In this document: positions 49,628-57,918 of the stretch, one piece after another
How positions within the stretch are numbered: position 1 is the first letter of the stretch
Layout: each line of letters begins with the position of its first letter
From: Pelagisphaera sp964404745
GTDB taxonomy: Bacteria; Verrucomicrobiota; Verrucomicrobiia; Opitutales; Opitutaceae
Assembly (NCBI GenBank): GCA_964404745.1
Contig: CAYOLG010000025.1
Coordinates: forward strand, 11,793 to 75,792
DNA length: 64,000 nucleotides
Reading direction: 5' to 3'
The notes under the pieces: generated by a model
Told to the model about the DNA's origin: nothing
Databases searched by the model: none
What the model saw: only the letters and a program-made list of their open reading frames with translations
Translations under genes and position numbers: made by a program

Positions 49628-51079
49628 ATGGATTTATTGAAGCAAACCTGCCTAATTACTACAATCGCCTTCTTGCCCCTCGCTTGGAGCCAATCCGAAA
49701 GCTTCGAATCGGACAAACCGAACATCGTGCTTCTAGTCGCCGACGATCTGGGATATGGAGAGCTTGGCTGCCAAGGAAACGATGAGATCCCCACCCCGCA
49801 TATCGATTCGCTGGCCGAAAATGGCATTCGATTCACCCAGGGCTACGTGACCGCTCCCTTTTGCAGCGCCTCCCGAGCCGGGCTTATGACGGGACGCTAT
49901 CAAACGCGTTTCGGCTACGAGTTCAACCCCATCGGCGGCAAGAACGAGGATCCTCGAGCAGGACTTCCGCTCGGAGAAAAGACGATCGCTGACCTACTAG
50001 TAGATTCTGGATACATAACTGGATTGTTCGGCAAGTGGCATCTTGGCGGTACAGCGATGTACAATCCCATTCGCCGGGGATTCGACGAATTCTATGGATT
50101 CATGCATGAGGGGCACTACTTTGTTCCACCGCCCTACAATGGGGTGACCACCTGGCTGCGCCGCAAGGTTTTGCCTGGCGGGGGAGAGGGACTGTGGATC
50201 TCGCAAGACGGCAAGCTGCTCTACACAACGCACATGGGGAATACCGAACCCGATTACGACGCCGACAACCCGATTTACCGCGATGGCCAGCCTGTATGGG
50301 AATCCGAATACTTGACGGATGCCATCACTCGGGAATCGGTCTCTTTCATCGAGCGGCACGCCGACAAGCCGTTTTTCCTCTACGTCCCCTACAATGCCGT
50401 CCACAGCCCCTTGCAAGGAGCTGACGCTTATATGGAGAAGTTCAACCATATTGAGAATATCCAGCGACGGATTTTCGCTGCCATGCTCGCTAATATGGAT
50501 GACAGCGTAGGCGCCATCCTAGCGAAACTCCGCGAAGAAGGGATCGAGGAAAATACCCTCATATTCTTCCTCAGCGACAACGGTGGCCCCACCCGCGAGC
50601 TAACATCGAGCAACTTGCCTCTGCGCGATGGCAAAGGCAGTGTCTACGAGGGGGGCAATCGCGTGCCGTTCCTCGTTCAGTGGAAGAGCGTGTTACCCCA
50701 AGGGGAAGTTTACGAAAAGCCCGTTCTATCCCTAGACATTTTCGGAACCGCTACTGCCGTCGGTGGAGCCCAGCTCGACGATCGCAAGAAGTACGATGGA
50801 GTGAATCTGATTCCCTATCTGCAAGGCCAGGAAAGCGGCAACCCTCACGAATCGATCTTCTGGAGAATCGGCCAGCGAGCGGCTATCCGAGTCGGCGACT
50901 GGAAGCTCCTGCGCAATACGCGACGGGGTCAAGGAGACCAGTGGGAGCTCTATAATCTCGCTGAAGACATCAGCGAATCCAATAACCTCGCCGAGGCGAT
51001 GCCGGAGAGGCGGGCGGAGATGCTAGCCGCTTGGGAAACCAAAAACGCAGAGATGATCGATCCCGTTTGGTCGCCTTGA
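49628..51079 (+). CDS. Sulfatase with CSASR motif
   Basis: A 483-residue exported sulfatase; leader about 1-22. KPNIVLLVADDLGYGELGCQ gives Asp39-Asp40. The formylglycine motif is CSASR (Cys79), with Ala where most sulfatases have Pro; this is a known minor variant but unique among the copies here. GKWHLGGTAMYNPIRRGFDE and FFLSDNGGPTRELTSSNLPL follow. The insertion at about residues 165-215 (VTTWLRRKVLPGGGEGLW) is distinctive. Downstream are three more sulfatases on the same strand, so this is the first of a four-sulfatase run behind the DUF1080 gene. Confidence 0.92.
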   Translation: MDLLKQTCLITTIAFLPLAWSQSESFESDKPNIVLLVADDLGYGELGCQGNDEIPTPHIDSLAENGIRFTQGYVTAPFCSASRAGLMTGRYQTRFGYEFNPIGGKNEDPRAGLPLGEKTIADLLVDSGYITGLFGKWHLGGTAMYNPIRRGFDEFYGFMHEGHYFVPPPYNGVTTWLRRKVLPGGGEGLWISQDGKLLYTTHMGNTEPDYDADNPIYRDGQPVWESEYLTDAITRESVSFIERHADKPFFLYVPYNAVHSPLQGADAYMEKFNHIENIQRRIFAAMLANMDDSVGAILAKLREEGIEENTLIFFLSDNGGPTRELTSSNLPLRDGKGSVYEGGNRVPFLVQWKSVLPQGEVYEKPVLSLDIFGTATAVGGAQLDDRKKYDGVNLIPYLQGQESGNPHESIFWRIGQRAAIRVGDWKLLRNTRRGQGDQWELYNLAEDISESNNLAEAMPERRAEMLAAWETKNAEMIDPVWSP

Positions 51080-51186
51080 TCTAACGATTGCTCTCGATAC
51101 TTTCGGGTGCCGCTAAGGCCTCGCCTGTCTCCCTATCCCAAGCTTTTGGATTGCCCCGGCATGTCGCTTCGGGTTTGTTCTCGTTC

Positions 51187-52665
51187 GTGAAAAATCTAGC
51201 GCCCCTCTTCGTTTTCTTCCTAGCCATGTTTCGCTTAGGAGCCGCCGATAAACCCAACGTCTTGTTCATAGCCATCGACGACCAAAATGACTGGATCGGC
51301 TGCATGGATTTCCATCCGAAAGTGCAGACGCCGCATATCGACAAGCTCGCGGAAAGGGGCACGCTGATGAACAATGCTCACTGCCAAGCCCCTCTGTGCA
51401 ATCCCTCTAGAACCAGCCTAATGGTAGGGCTCAGGCCCAGCACGACCGGCATCCACGGGCTGGCTCCCTGGTTTCGCGACGTACCTCAATGGGCCGATCT
51501 CGTTTCCCTGCCCCAGCACTTCCAAGCCAACGGCTACCAAACCTACAGCAACGGCAAGATCTATCATAGCGTTCGCTCGCAGCCAGCCGATGAGCCCAAT
51601 CCCGAATTCGAGCATTGGGGATCCCGAGGCGGCGTCGGCTCCAAACCCCCGAAAAAGCTCATCCCGGAAACTCCATTCGGCAACCACCCGCTGATGGACT
51701 GGGGAGTATGGCCCGATAACAACGACGATTCCACCAAGGGCGATTGGGACGTCGCTTCCCAAGCGATCCGCATGATCGAGGAAATGCCGGATGATAAGCC
51801 GTTTTTCCTAGCCGCCGGTTTCTTCCTTCCCCACGTTCCCTGCTACGCCACCCAGAAGTGGTTCGATTTGTATCCAGAAGATAGTTCCATTCTTCCACCT
51901 ATGCCGGAAGGAGATCGTGACGATACCCCAAGATCATCTTGGTGGATACACTGGAGTCTTCCCGAACCAAGGAAGCTCTGGATCGATGAAAACGATCAGC
52001 AAATCAATCTCGTTCGCTCCTACCTGGCTTCCACCAGCTTCGTCGATAGCCAAGTCGGCCGCATTTTGGACGCCTTGGACAAGGGGGGGCATACGGACAA
52101 TACCATCGTCGTCCTTTGGAGCGACCATGGCTACCACCTCGGCGAAAAAGCTATTACTGGAAAGAATACGTTGTGGCGCCGCTCGACGCGGGTACCGCTC
52201 ATTTTCGCCGGACCTGGCGTGACCGAGGGACAAGTTAGCACGAAACCTGCCGAGCTGCTCGACATCTACCCAACGCTCATCGAACTCTGCGGTCTGCCAG
52301 AACTCGACCATCTTGAAGGGCTCAGCCTCAAATCGCAATTGGTCGACGCCGATGCCTTTCGGGAACGGCCTGCCATCACATCCCACAATCAAGGCAACTT
52401 CTCCATCGTCAGCGAAAAATGGCGCTACATCCGCTACGTCGATGGCGAGGAAGAGCTCTACGATATCGTTAACGATCCTCACGAGTGGGACAACATAGCG
52501 AGCCAACGGCCCGAGGTCGTTGGCGAAATGAGCAAATGGCTGCCGAAGATCGATAACGGACCCGTGCCCGGAAGTAGAGCCCGCGTACTCACCTACTACG
52601 ACAATACGCCCGTTTGGCAAGGCACGCCAATCGGCGAAAACGATCCCGTTCCGCAAGACGATTAA
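51187..52665 (+). CDS. Sulfatase, iduronate-2-sulfatase-like
   Basis: About 492 residues, starting at GTG 51187 with leader LAPLFVFFLAMFRLGAA; a TTG at 51088 would add 33 residues without signal character. DKPNVLFIAIDDQNDWIGCM has Asp31-Asp32 in the DDxNDWIG form, CNPSR has Cys71, and GKIYHSVRS replaces the GKWHLG strand, as in iduronate-2-sulfatase-like enzymes. WSDHGYHLGEKAITGKNTLW is the later metal site. Its closest relative in the window by pattern is the gene at 54511, so this pair may have arisen by duplication. The DDxNDWIG form also links it to the gene at 2539. Confidence 0.92.
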   Translation: MKNLAPLFVFFLAMFRLGAADKPNVLFIAIDDQNDWIGCMDFHPKVQTPHIDKLAERGTLMNNAHCQAPLCNPSRTSLMVGLRPSTTGIHGLAPWFRDVPQWADLVSLPQHFQANGYQTYSNGKIYHSVRSQPADEPNPEFEHWGSRGGVGSKPPKKLIPETPFGNHPLMDWGVWPDNNDDSTKGDWDVASQAIRMIEEMPDDKPFFLAAGFFLPHVPCYATQKWFDLYPEDSSILPPMPEGDRDDTPRSSWWIHWSLPEPRKLWIDENDQQINLVRSYLASTSFVDSQVGRILDALDKGGHTDNTIVVLWSDHGYHLGEKAITGKNTLWRRSTRVPLIFAGPGVTEGQVSTKPAELLDIYPTLIELCGLPELDHLEGLSLKSQLVDADAFRERPAITSHNQGNFSIVSEKWRYIRYVDGEEELYDIVNDPHEWDNIASQRPEVVGEMSKWLPKIDNGPVPGSRARVLTYYDNTPVWQGTPIGENDPVPQDD

Positions 52666-52733
52666 TGGGGAGGGAGGATCGGTCTCAGCCTGAGCTAAAT
52701 CGAAGGCCTCGATTCTCTAGACAATTCCCATCG

Positions 52734-52806
52734 GTAGGGCCGCTTGGGGACAAGCGGCCGCAGATCGTCTCTCGAAACGGCCGCTTGGGGACAAGCGGCC
52801 CTGCCA
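52734..52806. repeat. Double 22-base palindrome, REP-like pair (family C)
   Basis: Two identical 22-base palindromes (52738-52759 and 52779-52800) have arms GGCCGCTTG and CAAGCGGCC around loop GGGA, and lie 41 bases apart start to start. The whole unit begins GTAGG. A family B fragment (GGGAGGGAGGATCGG) lies just before it at 52668. A related single copy is at 61756. The pair lies between two sulfatase genes. Confidence 0.85.
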
Positions 52807-52815
52807 CAACAAAAT

Positions 52816-54411
52816 ATGAACCGCAGCTTTCTAAACTTTCTATTCAACCTGGCTCCTATTCTCGTTTCATCTCTTTTCGCATCCGAAAAGCCCAACATAC
52901 TTTTCATTCTGGCGGACGATCTCGGCTATTCCGACCTAGGTTGCTACGGTGGTGAAATCGAAACATCCCATCTCGACGAGCTGGCTGCCAATGGACTTCG
53001 CTATACCCAATTTTACAATACAGGTCGCTGCTGGCCCACGCGGGCTTCGCTCCTAGCCGGCTACTACCCACACGAAATCAAGCGAGATACTATACCTGGC
53101 CACGGAGGTGGGGGAGGCAATCGAGGAATCCGCCAGGAATGGGCAAGGCTGCTACCCCAATATTTAAAACCGTACGGGTATCGCAACTACCATAGCGGTA
53201 AATGGCATATTGATGGCAACGTGCTCGATGGCGGATTCGACAGATCCTTCAACACCAGAAACCAAGGGGATTTTTTTACCATTAAGGGAACCTTCCTGGA
53301 CGACGTTCCGGTGAAGCCGCCAAAAGACGAATCGGGATTCTATATCACCACGGCCACCGCCGATCATGCCATCGAGTGTTTGCGAGACCACGCCGAGAAT
53401 CACAAAGACAAGCCGTTCTTCCACTACCTGGCTTTCATTGCCCCTCATTTTCCTCTGCACGCTTTGCCTGAGGATATCGAAAAATACCGGGACCGCTACC
53501 TCGATGGCTGGGATCAATTACGCCGAGAACGCTACGCCCGGCAAAAGCGTATGAAGATTGTGGACACAACTCTATCAGCAATGGAGCTCGACGTGGGCCC
53601 GCCCTATCACTTCCCCAAAGATCTCCACAAGCTTGGGCCTGAAGAAGTCTATCGACCCTTCCCTTGGGAGTCGCTCAGCGAGGAACAGAAGCGCTTCCAA
53701 GCAACCAAGATGGCCATCCACGCAGCCATGATCGACCGAATGGATGTCGAAATCGGTCGAGTGATCGATCAGCTCAAGGCCATGGGCGCGTTCGAGAACA
53801 CGATCATCTGTTTCGCTTCCGACAACGGAGCCAGCGCCGAGATCATGGTTCGCTCCAATGGCCATGACCCCAATGTTCCCCTCGGCAGCGCCGCCAGCTA
53901 TCTTTGCCTAGGGCCGGGCTTTTCCAGCGCCGCCAATACCCCTTTCCGAAAGCATAAGACTTGGATGCATGAGGGCGGCACGGCGACCCCTTTCATCGTT
54001 CATTGGCCTCTGGGGATCGAGGCTCGCGGTGAATTGAGAAACACCCCCAGCCACGTAATCGATTTCGTGCCCACGGTCTTGGATGTTATTGGGGCCGAAG
54101 CGCCGACGTCTTGGAAGGGCGAAGCGGTTCCTTCAATGCCTGGACGCAGCCTTCTGGCTTCGTTCAAGCAGGACACTACCATCAACCGCGACCTGCTCTG
54201 GTGGATGCATGATGGGCATCGTGCCGTGCGGGTAGACAACTGGAAACTCGTGGCAGACGAAGGCCAACCTTGGAAACTTTACAATCTGGACACCGATCGC
54301 GCTGAATCCAACGATCTTTCAAAAGCGCTCCCTGAAAAGGTTCGCGAGCTAGAGCGGGCTTGGGAGCGACAGTTGAACGCGATGATTGATACTGTCTCCA
54401 AGTCGAAATAG
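52816..54411 (+). CDS. Sulfatase with CWPTR motif
   Basis: A 531-residue exported sulfatase. ATG 52816 is chosen because it follows the palindromic repeat and gives a leader (FLFNLAPILVSSLFAS); the longer frame would translate the repeat. KPNILFILADDLGYSDLGCY gives Asp34-Asp35, CWPTR gives Cys72 with a bulky Trp at the variable position, and SGKWHIDGNVLDGGFDRSFN is the GKWH strand. A long insertion (about 195-285) with DRYLDGWDQLRRERYARQKR is typical of the large arylsulfatase group, also seen in choline-sulfatase-like proteins. HKTWMHEGGTATPFIVHWPL is the late strand. The C-terminus (NLDTDRAESNDLSKALPEKV) is standard. Confidence 0.92.
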   Translation: MNRSFLNFLFNLAPILVSSLFASEKPNILFILADDLGYSDLGCYGGEIETSHLDELAANGLRYTQFYNTGRCWPTRASLLAGYYPHEIKRDTIPGHGGGGGNRGIRQEWARLLPQYLKPYGYRNYHSGKWHIDGNVLDGGFDRSFNTRNQGDFFTIKGTFLDDVPVKPPKDESGFYITTATADHAIECLRDHAENHKDKPFFHYLAFIAPHFPLHALPEDIEKYRDRYLDGWDQLRRERYARQKRMKIVDTTLSAMELDVGPPYHFPKDLHKLGPEEVYRPFPWESLSEEQKRFQATKMAIHAAMIDRMDVEIGRVIDQLKAMGAFENTIICFASDNGASAEIMVRSNGHDPNVPLGSAASYLCLGPGFSSAANTPFRKHKTWMHEGGTATPFIVHWPLGIEARGELRNTPSHVIDFVPTVLDVIGAEAPTSWKGEAVPSMPGRSLLASFKQDTTINRDLLWWMHDGHRAVRVDNWKLVADEGQPWKLYNLDTDRAESNDLSKALPEKVRELERAWERQLNAMIDTVSKSK

Positions 54412-54510
54412 ATAAACCCGCTCCACATTCGAATCATCAATAATTTAGCGTCCAATACGGCGAGCAACATACGCCTGCAGAAAATCGAAATTCATTCCTC
54501 CACACAACTT

Positions 54511-55995
54511 ATGACTACCTATCGATTAATCCCGGCTATCGTAGCAGCCTTCCTGCTCGCAATCTCCCATGCAAACGGCAAGCCAAACGTACTCCTGATC
54601 GCGATCGACGATCTCAACGATTGGATTGGTTGCATGGATGGGCATCCACAGTCATTGACCCCTAACATCGACAAACTCGCTGCCCGAGGGACCCTCTTTA
54701 CCAACGCTCACTGCCAAGCTCCCATCTGCGGGCCCTCAAGAGCCTCGCTTCTATCAGGGCGCTATCCTCACGAAACGGGAGTGTACAATCAGCCCCAAGG
54801 CGGCAATGCCCTATCCACTGACCCCATATTTTTTGACGGCCAGCTGCTTCCGCAATACTTCGCCAAAAACGGATACACGACCTACGGCGTCGGCAAGATC
54901 ACTCACGGGTACGACCAGGAAGCGACCTTCCAGTACACCGGTTCCAAAGGAAATTCAGGGCCCAAACCCGAAGGACCCAAGGCGCCGAACGATGTTCGTT
55001 TCCACTACCGGCCTAACTACGACCTTCCTTACACCGGCACACAAACGGATTGGGGAGCCTTTCCGGATCGAGATGATAAAATGCCCGACCACCAAACGGC
55101 CTCCTGGATCATTCCTCACATTGAGAAGGAACACGACAAGCCGTTCTTCATGGCAGTCGGTTTCCATCGCCCGCACGTCCCTTTCTACGCCCCGCAAGAA
55201 TGGTTCGACATGCATCCGCTGGAAAATATCATCTTGCCCGAGATTCCCTACGACGACCTGTCTGATGTTCCCGAAATCGGCCGACTCATTCATGAGCTGC
55301 CCCGCTATCCGGATATCGATTGGCTTCGGGCCAATGACAACGAGCAATTGCGCCTGTGCGTCCAAGCCTACCTCGCCTGTACGACGTTCGTGGACGCCCA
55401 GGTGGGTCGCGTGCTGGACGCCTTAGAACGCTCGCCACACGCCGATAATACGATCATCGTCTTATTCAGCGATCACGGATACCATATCGGTGAGAAAGAG
55501 CGCGTATCCAAACAAGGACTATGGGAAGAGTCTACGAAAGTACCCTTCATCATCGCGACTCCGAACGGTCAAGGACTGGAAAAACGGCATCAACCAGTTG
55601 GCCTTATCGACATCTATCCCACATTGATCGATCTGTGCGACCTCCCTAAGAGGCCGCAAAACGCAGGTCGCAGTCTCGTCCCGCTCATTGAGAACTCCGG
55701 AATGTCTTGGCGCCACTCGATCCTCACTACCTATGCGAAGAACAACCATGCCCTTCGATCCGATCGCTATCGCTACATTCGTTACGAGGATGGCTCCGAG
55801 GAACTCTACGATCACTTCAGCGATTCCCATGAGTGGACGAATCTGGCAGCCAATCCTGAATACGCGAGCGAGCTGGAAACTTTTAGAAAGAATCTTCCCA
55901 AGGACAACGCGCCCTACCATCCCATCGTCGGCAGCGGTCCTATCAATCCCTGGTTTGCCGAACACTACGAGCGACTCGGGGTGGACAATCTGTAA
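54511..55995 (+). CDS. Sulfatase, iduronate-2-sulfatase-like
   Basis: A 494-residue exported sulfatase with leader (IPAIVAAFLLAISHANG). KPNVLLIAIDDLNDWIGCMD carries Asp33-Asp34, CGPSR carries Cys73, and VGKITHGYDQE stands in for GKWHLG. LFSDHGYHIGEKERVSKQGL is the late metal site and ELYDHFSDSHEWTNLAANPE the C-terminal strand. With the genes at 2539 and 51187 it forms the iduronate-2-sulfatase-like set in this window. It ends just before a REP-like element, which separates it from the convergent DUF885 operon. Sugar substrate is not shown by sequence. Confidence 0.93.
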   Translation: MTTYRLIPAIVAAFLLAISHANGKPNVLLIAIDDLNDWIGCMDGHPQSLTPNIDKLAARGTLFTNAHCQAPICGPSRASLLSGRYPHETGVYNQPQGGNALSTDPIFFDGQLLPQYFAKNGYTTYGVGKITHGYDQEATFQYTGSKGNSGPKPEGPKAPNDVRFHYRPNYDLPYTGTQTDWGAFPDRDDKMPDHQTASWIIPHIEKEHDKPFFMAVGFHRPHVPFYAPQEWFDMHPLENIILPEIPYDDLSDVPEIGRLIHELPRYPDIDWLRANDNEQLRLCVQAYLACTTFVDAQVGRVLDALERSPHADNTIIVLFSDHGYHIGEKERVSKQGLWEESTKVPFIIATPNGQGLEKRHQPVGLIDIYPTLIDLCDLPKRPQNAGRSLVPLIENSGMSWRHSILTTYAKNNHALRSDRYRYIRYEDGSEELYDHFSDSHEWTNLAANPEYASELETFRKNLPKDNAPYHPIVGSGPINPWFAEHYERLGVDNL

Positions 55996-56000
55996 ACATT

Positions 56001-56077
56001 GTAGTGGCGTGTATGCTTAAAAATATAGAACAGGCTTCTTGCCTGTTTCGACACAGGCTGGAAACCTGCGCTACTAC
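56001..56077. repeat. REP-like palindromic element (family A)
   Basis: It starts GTAGTGGC and ends GCGCTACTAC, with an inner hairpin (AACAGGCTTCTTGCCTGTT) and AGGCTGGAAACCT. It matches the layout at 4226-4285. It lies between two convergent genes. Confidence 0.75.
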
Positions 56078-56106
56078 TACTCGCTATCACAAATCTTCAA
56101 ACCCAT

Positions 56107-57912
56107 TCAATGCTCGGCGATATGCTCGTCGATCATCTTCTCCAGGACAGCGAGGGGTACCGGTCCGCCGCGAAGAACGACATCGTGAAACTCCCGAATG
56201 TCAAAGCGCTCTCCTAGAGCCTCTTTCGCTCGCTCCCGAAGCTCCAGAATCTTAAGCATGCCGATCTTGTAGGCCGTTGCTTGGGAGGCCATGACGATAT
56301 GCCTCTCCACCATTCGGATACAATCTCTTTCAGTATCGGGAGTATTGCTCTGATAATAAGCGATTCCCTGCTCTCGCGTCCATTTCTTGTGATGAATACC
56401 CGTATCCACGACAAGGCGACAAGCTCGCCACAGCTCCATCGAAAGGCGGCCGAAGTCGGAATACGGATCCGTATATAACCCCATTTCCTTGGGCAGCAAC
56501 TCGCAATACAGTCCCCAACCTTCGATATAGGCAGTGTAGCTCCCGAATTTCCGGAATTTGGGGATCCCTTCTAACTGCTGGGCCAACGCCAATTGCATAT
56601 GATGCCCGGGGACGCCCTCGTGATAGGCCAAGGCCTCCAGCTTGTATTTCGGCATATTAGCCGTGTCGTACAGGTTGGCGTAGTAAATCCCGGGACGGCT
56701 ACCATCGGGCGCAGGCCGCTGGTAAAACGCCGTTCCCGCCGACTTTTCCCGAAAGGCTTCCACTCGCTTAACGATGAGATCGGCTTCGGGCTTGGTGAGG
56801 AACAGGGTATCCAGGCGTTCCTTCATATCGTCGATCACTTCTACCGCCCGTTTGATATAGGACTCTTTACCCTCGTCGGTATTCGGATAGTAGAACTGCT
56901 CGTCGGTTCGCATGAATTCGAAGAACGCCTTAAGATCGCCCTTAAAACCGACCGTTTCCATGATCTCCCGCATCTCATCGTGGATACGAGCTACCTCATT
57001 AAGACCAATTTGGTGAATCTCGTCGGCAGTCAGCTCAGTGGTCGTAGTCAATCGCAACGCTTCGTTATAAAAAGCCTCTCCGTCTTCGAATTTCCATACA
57101 CCATCATCCGTGGTGGCCCTGGTTTTCTGGTCTTCGAGAAAAGCGATCAACCGTTCGTAAGCAGGCTTCACTACATTGACCAATGCGTCCCTAGCTTCTT
57201 GCTGCAGCTGCACCTTTCTCGGTTCGACGAGATCGAGATTCTGGACCTTTGTTCGGAAATCCTCCCACAGAGCCGAGTCATCAGCTGAATCGTCAAACGG
57301 GGCTCCAGTAATAACGTTTCTGCTAGATTCTATGGCTCTAGGAAAAACGAACTTCGGTGGAAGAATTCCCAGTTCTTCCCGGAGCTTTAGATTCTCGATC
57401 AGCTGATCGGATACCTTGCCTACCCCCTTCAATCGCTCGACGTAATCTTCTGCATCACTGTCGCCGCCTGCGAGATGCATATTGATCAAAAACGAAGGTA
57501 CACCTGCATGCCTTCCGAACATTTGATTTACTGGGTAGTTGTAATTACGATACTTGTAATTCCGTATTTGATTTTCCGCTCGCTCAACCCACATGAGGTA
57601 ACTGATCTTCGTTTGGACATCGAGCTTCTCGTAGTCGATCGACTCCTTCAGCCAGGCGAGGTTCTCTTTAACGATTTCGAGCTCGCGCTCGGCCATAGCA
57701 TCGGAAGTGTCATCCCATTCTCCGTAGTCTTTCTTGATCCCCAAATACGTTTGCCGCTCCGGATAGCGATCGACTCGCTCATCAAAGACGCGATCGAAGA
57801 ACGCGTTCGCCTTGTCCGATTCCGATTGAATCTCCATTTGGGCCGGGCAAACGGATCGCGTGACCAAGGCAAACGCCCATACATAGCGATTAAAAACGTA
57901 ACCACTTTTCAT
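56107..57912 (-). CDS. DUF885 family metallo-protein
   Basis: A 601-residue exported protein of the DUF885 family. A leader is followed by the helical metzincin-like body. The zinc-binding stretch is YHEGVPGHHMQ (His431-Glu432, His at 437), with the third ligand Glu in YIEGWGLYCELLPKEMG. These are the conserved features of the family, related to M32-like carboxypeptidases; most members are uncharacterised, some act as peptidases. A C-terminal helix bundle (TRDCI... KILELRERAKEALG) is typical. It lies six bases downstream of the PhoD-like gene, in one operon, so both may recover phosphate or nitrogen from organic matter. Confidence 0.85.
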   Translation of the reverse strand: MKSGYVFNRYVWAFALVTRSVCPAQMEIQSESDKANAFFDRVFDERVDRYPERQTYLGIKKDYGEWDDTSDAMAERELEIVKENLAWLKESIDYEKLDVQTKISYLMWVERAENQIRNYKYRNYNYPVNQMFGRHAGVPSFLINMHLAGGDSDAEDYVERLKGVGKVSDQLIENLKLREELGILPPKFVFPRAIESSRNVITGAPFDDSADDSALWEDFRTKVQNLDLVEPRKVQLQQEARDALVNVVKPAYERLIAFLEDQKTRATTDDGVWKFEDGEAFYNEALRLTTTTELTADEIHQIGLNEVARIHDEMREIMETVGFKGDLKAFFEFMRTDEQFYYPNTDEGKESYIKRAVEVIDDMKERLDTLFLTKPEADLIVKRVEAFREKSAGTAFYQRPAPDGSRPGIYYANLYDTANMPKYKLEALAYHEGVPGHHMQLALAQQLEGIPKFRKFGSYTAYIEGWGLYCELLPKEMGLYTDPYSDFGRLSMELWRACRLVVDTGIHHKKWTREQGIAYYQSNTPDTERDCIRMVERHIVMASQATAYKIGMLKILELRERAKEALGERFDIREFHDVVLRGGPVPLAVLEKMIDEHIAEH

Positions 57913-57918
57913 AGTATC

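Noticed and set aside
52734..52806. Two identical palindromes, considered as a CRISPR array
   Set aside because: Only two units with a 19-base spacer and perfect internal symmetry; REP pair fits better.
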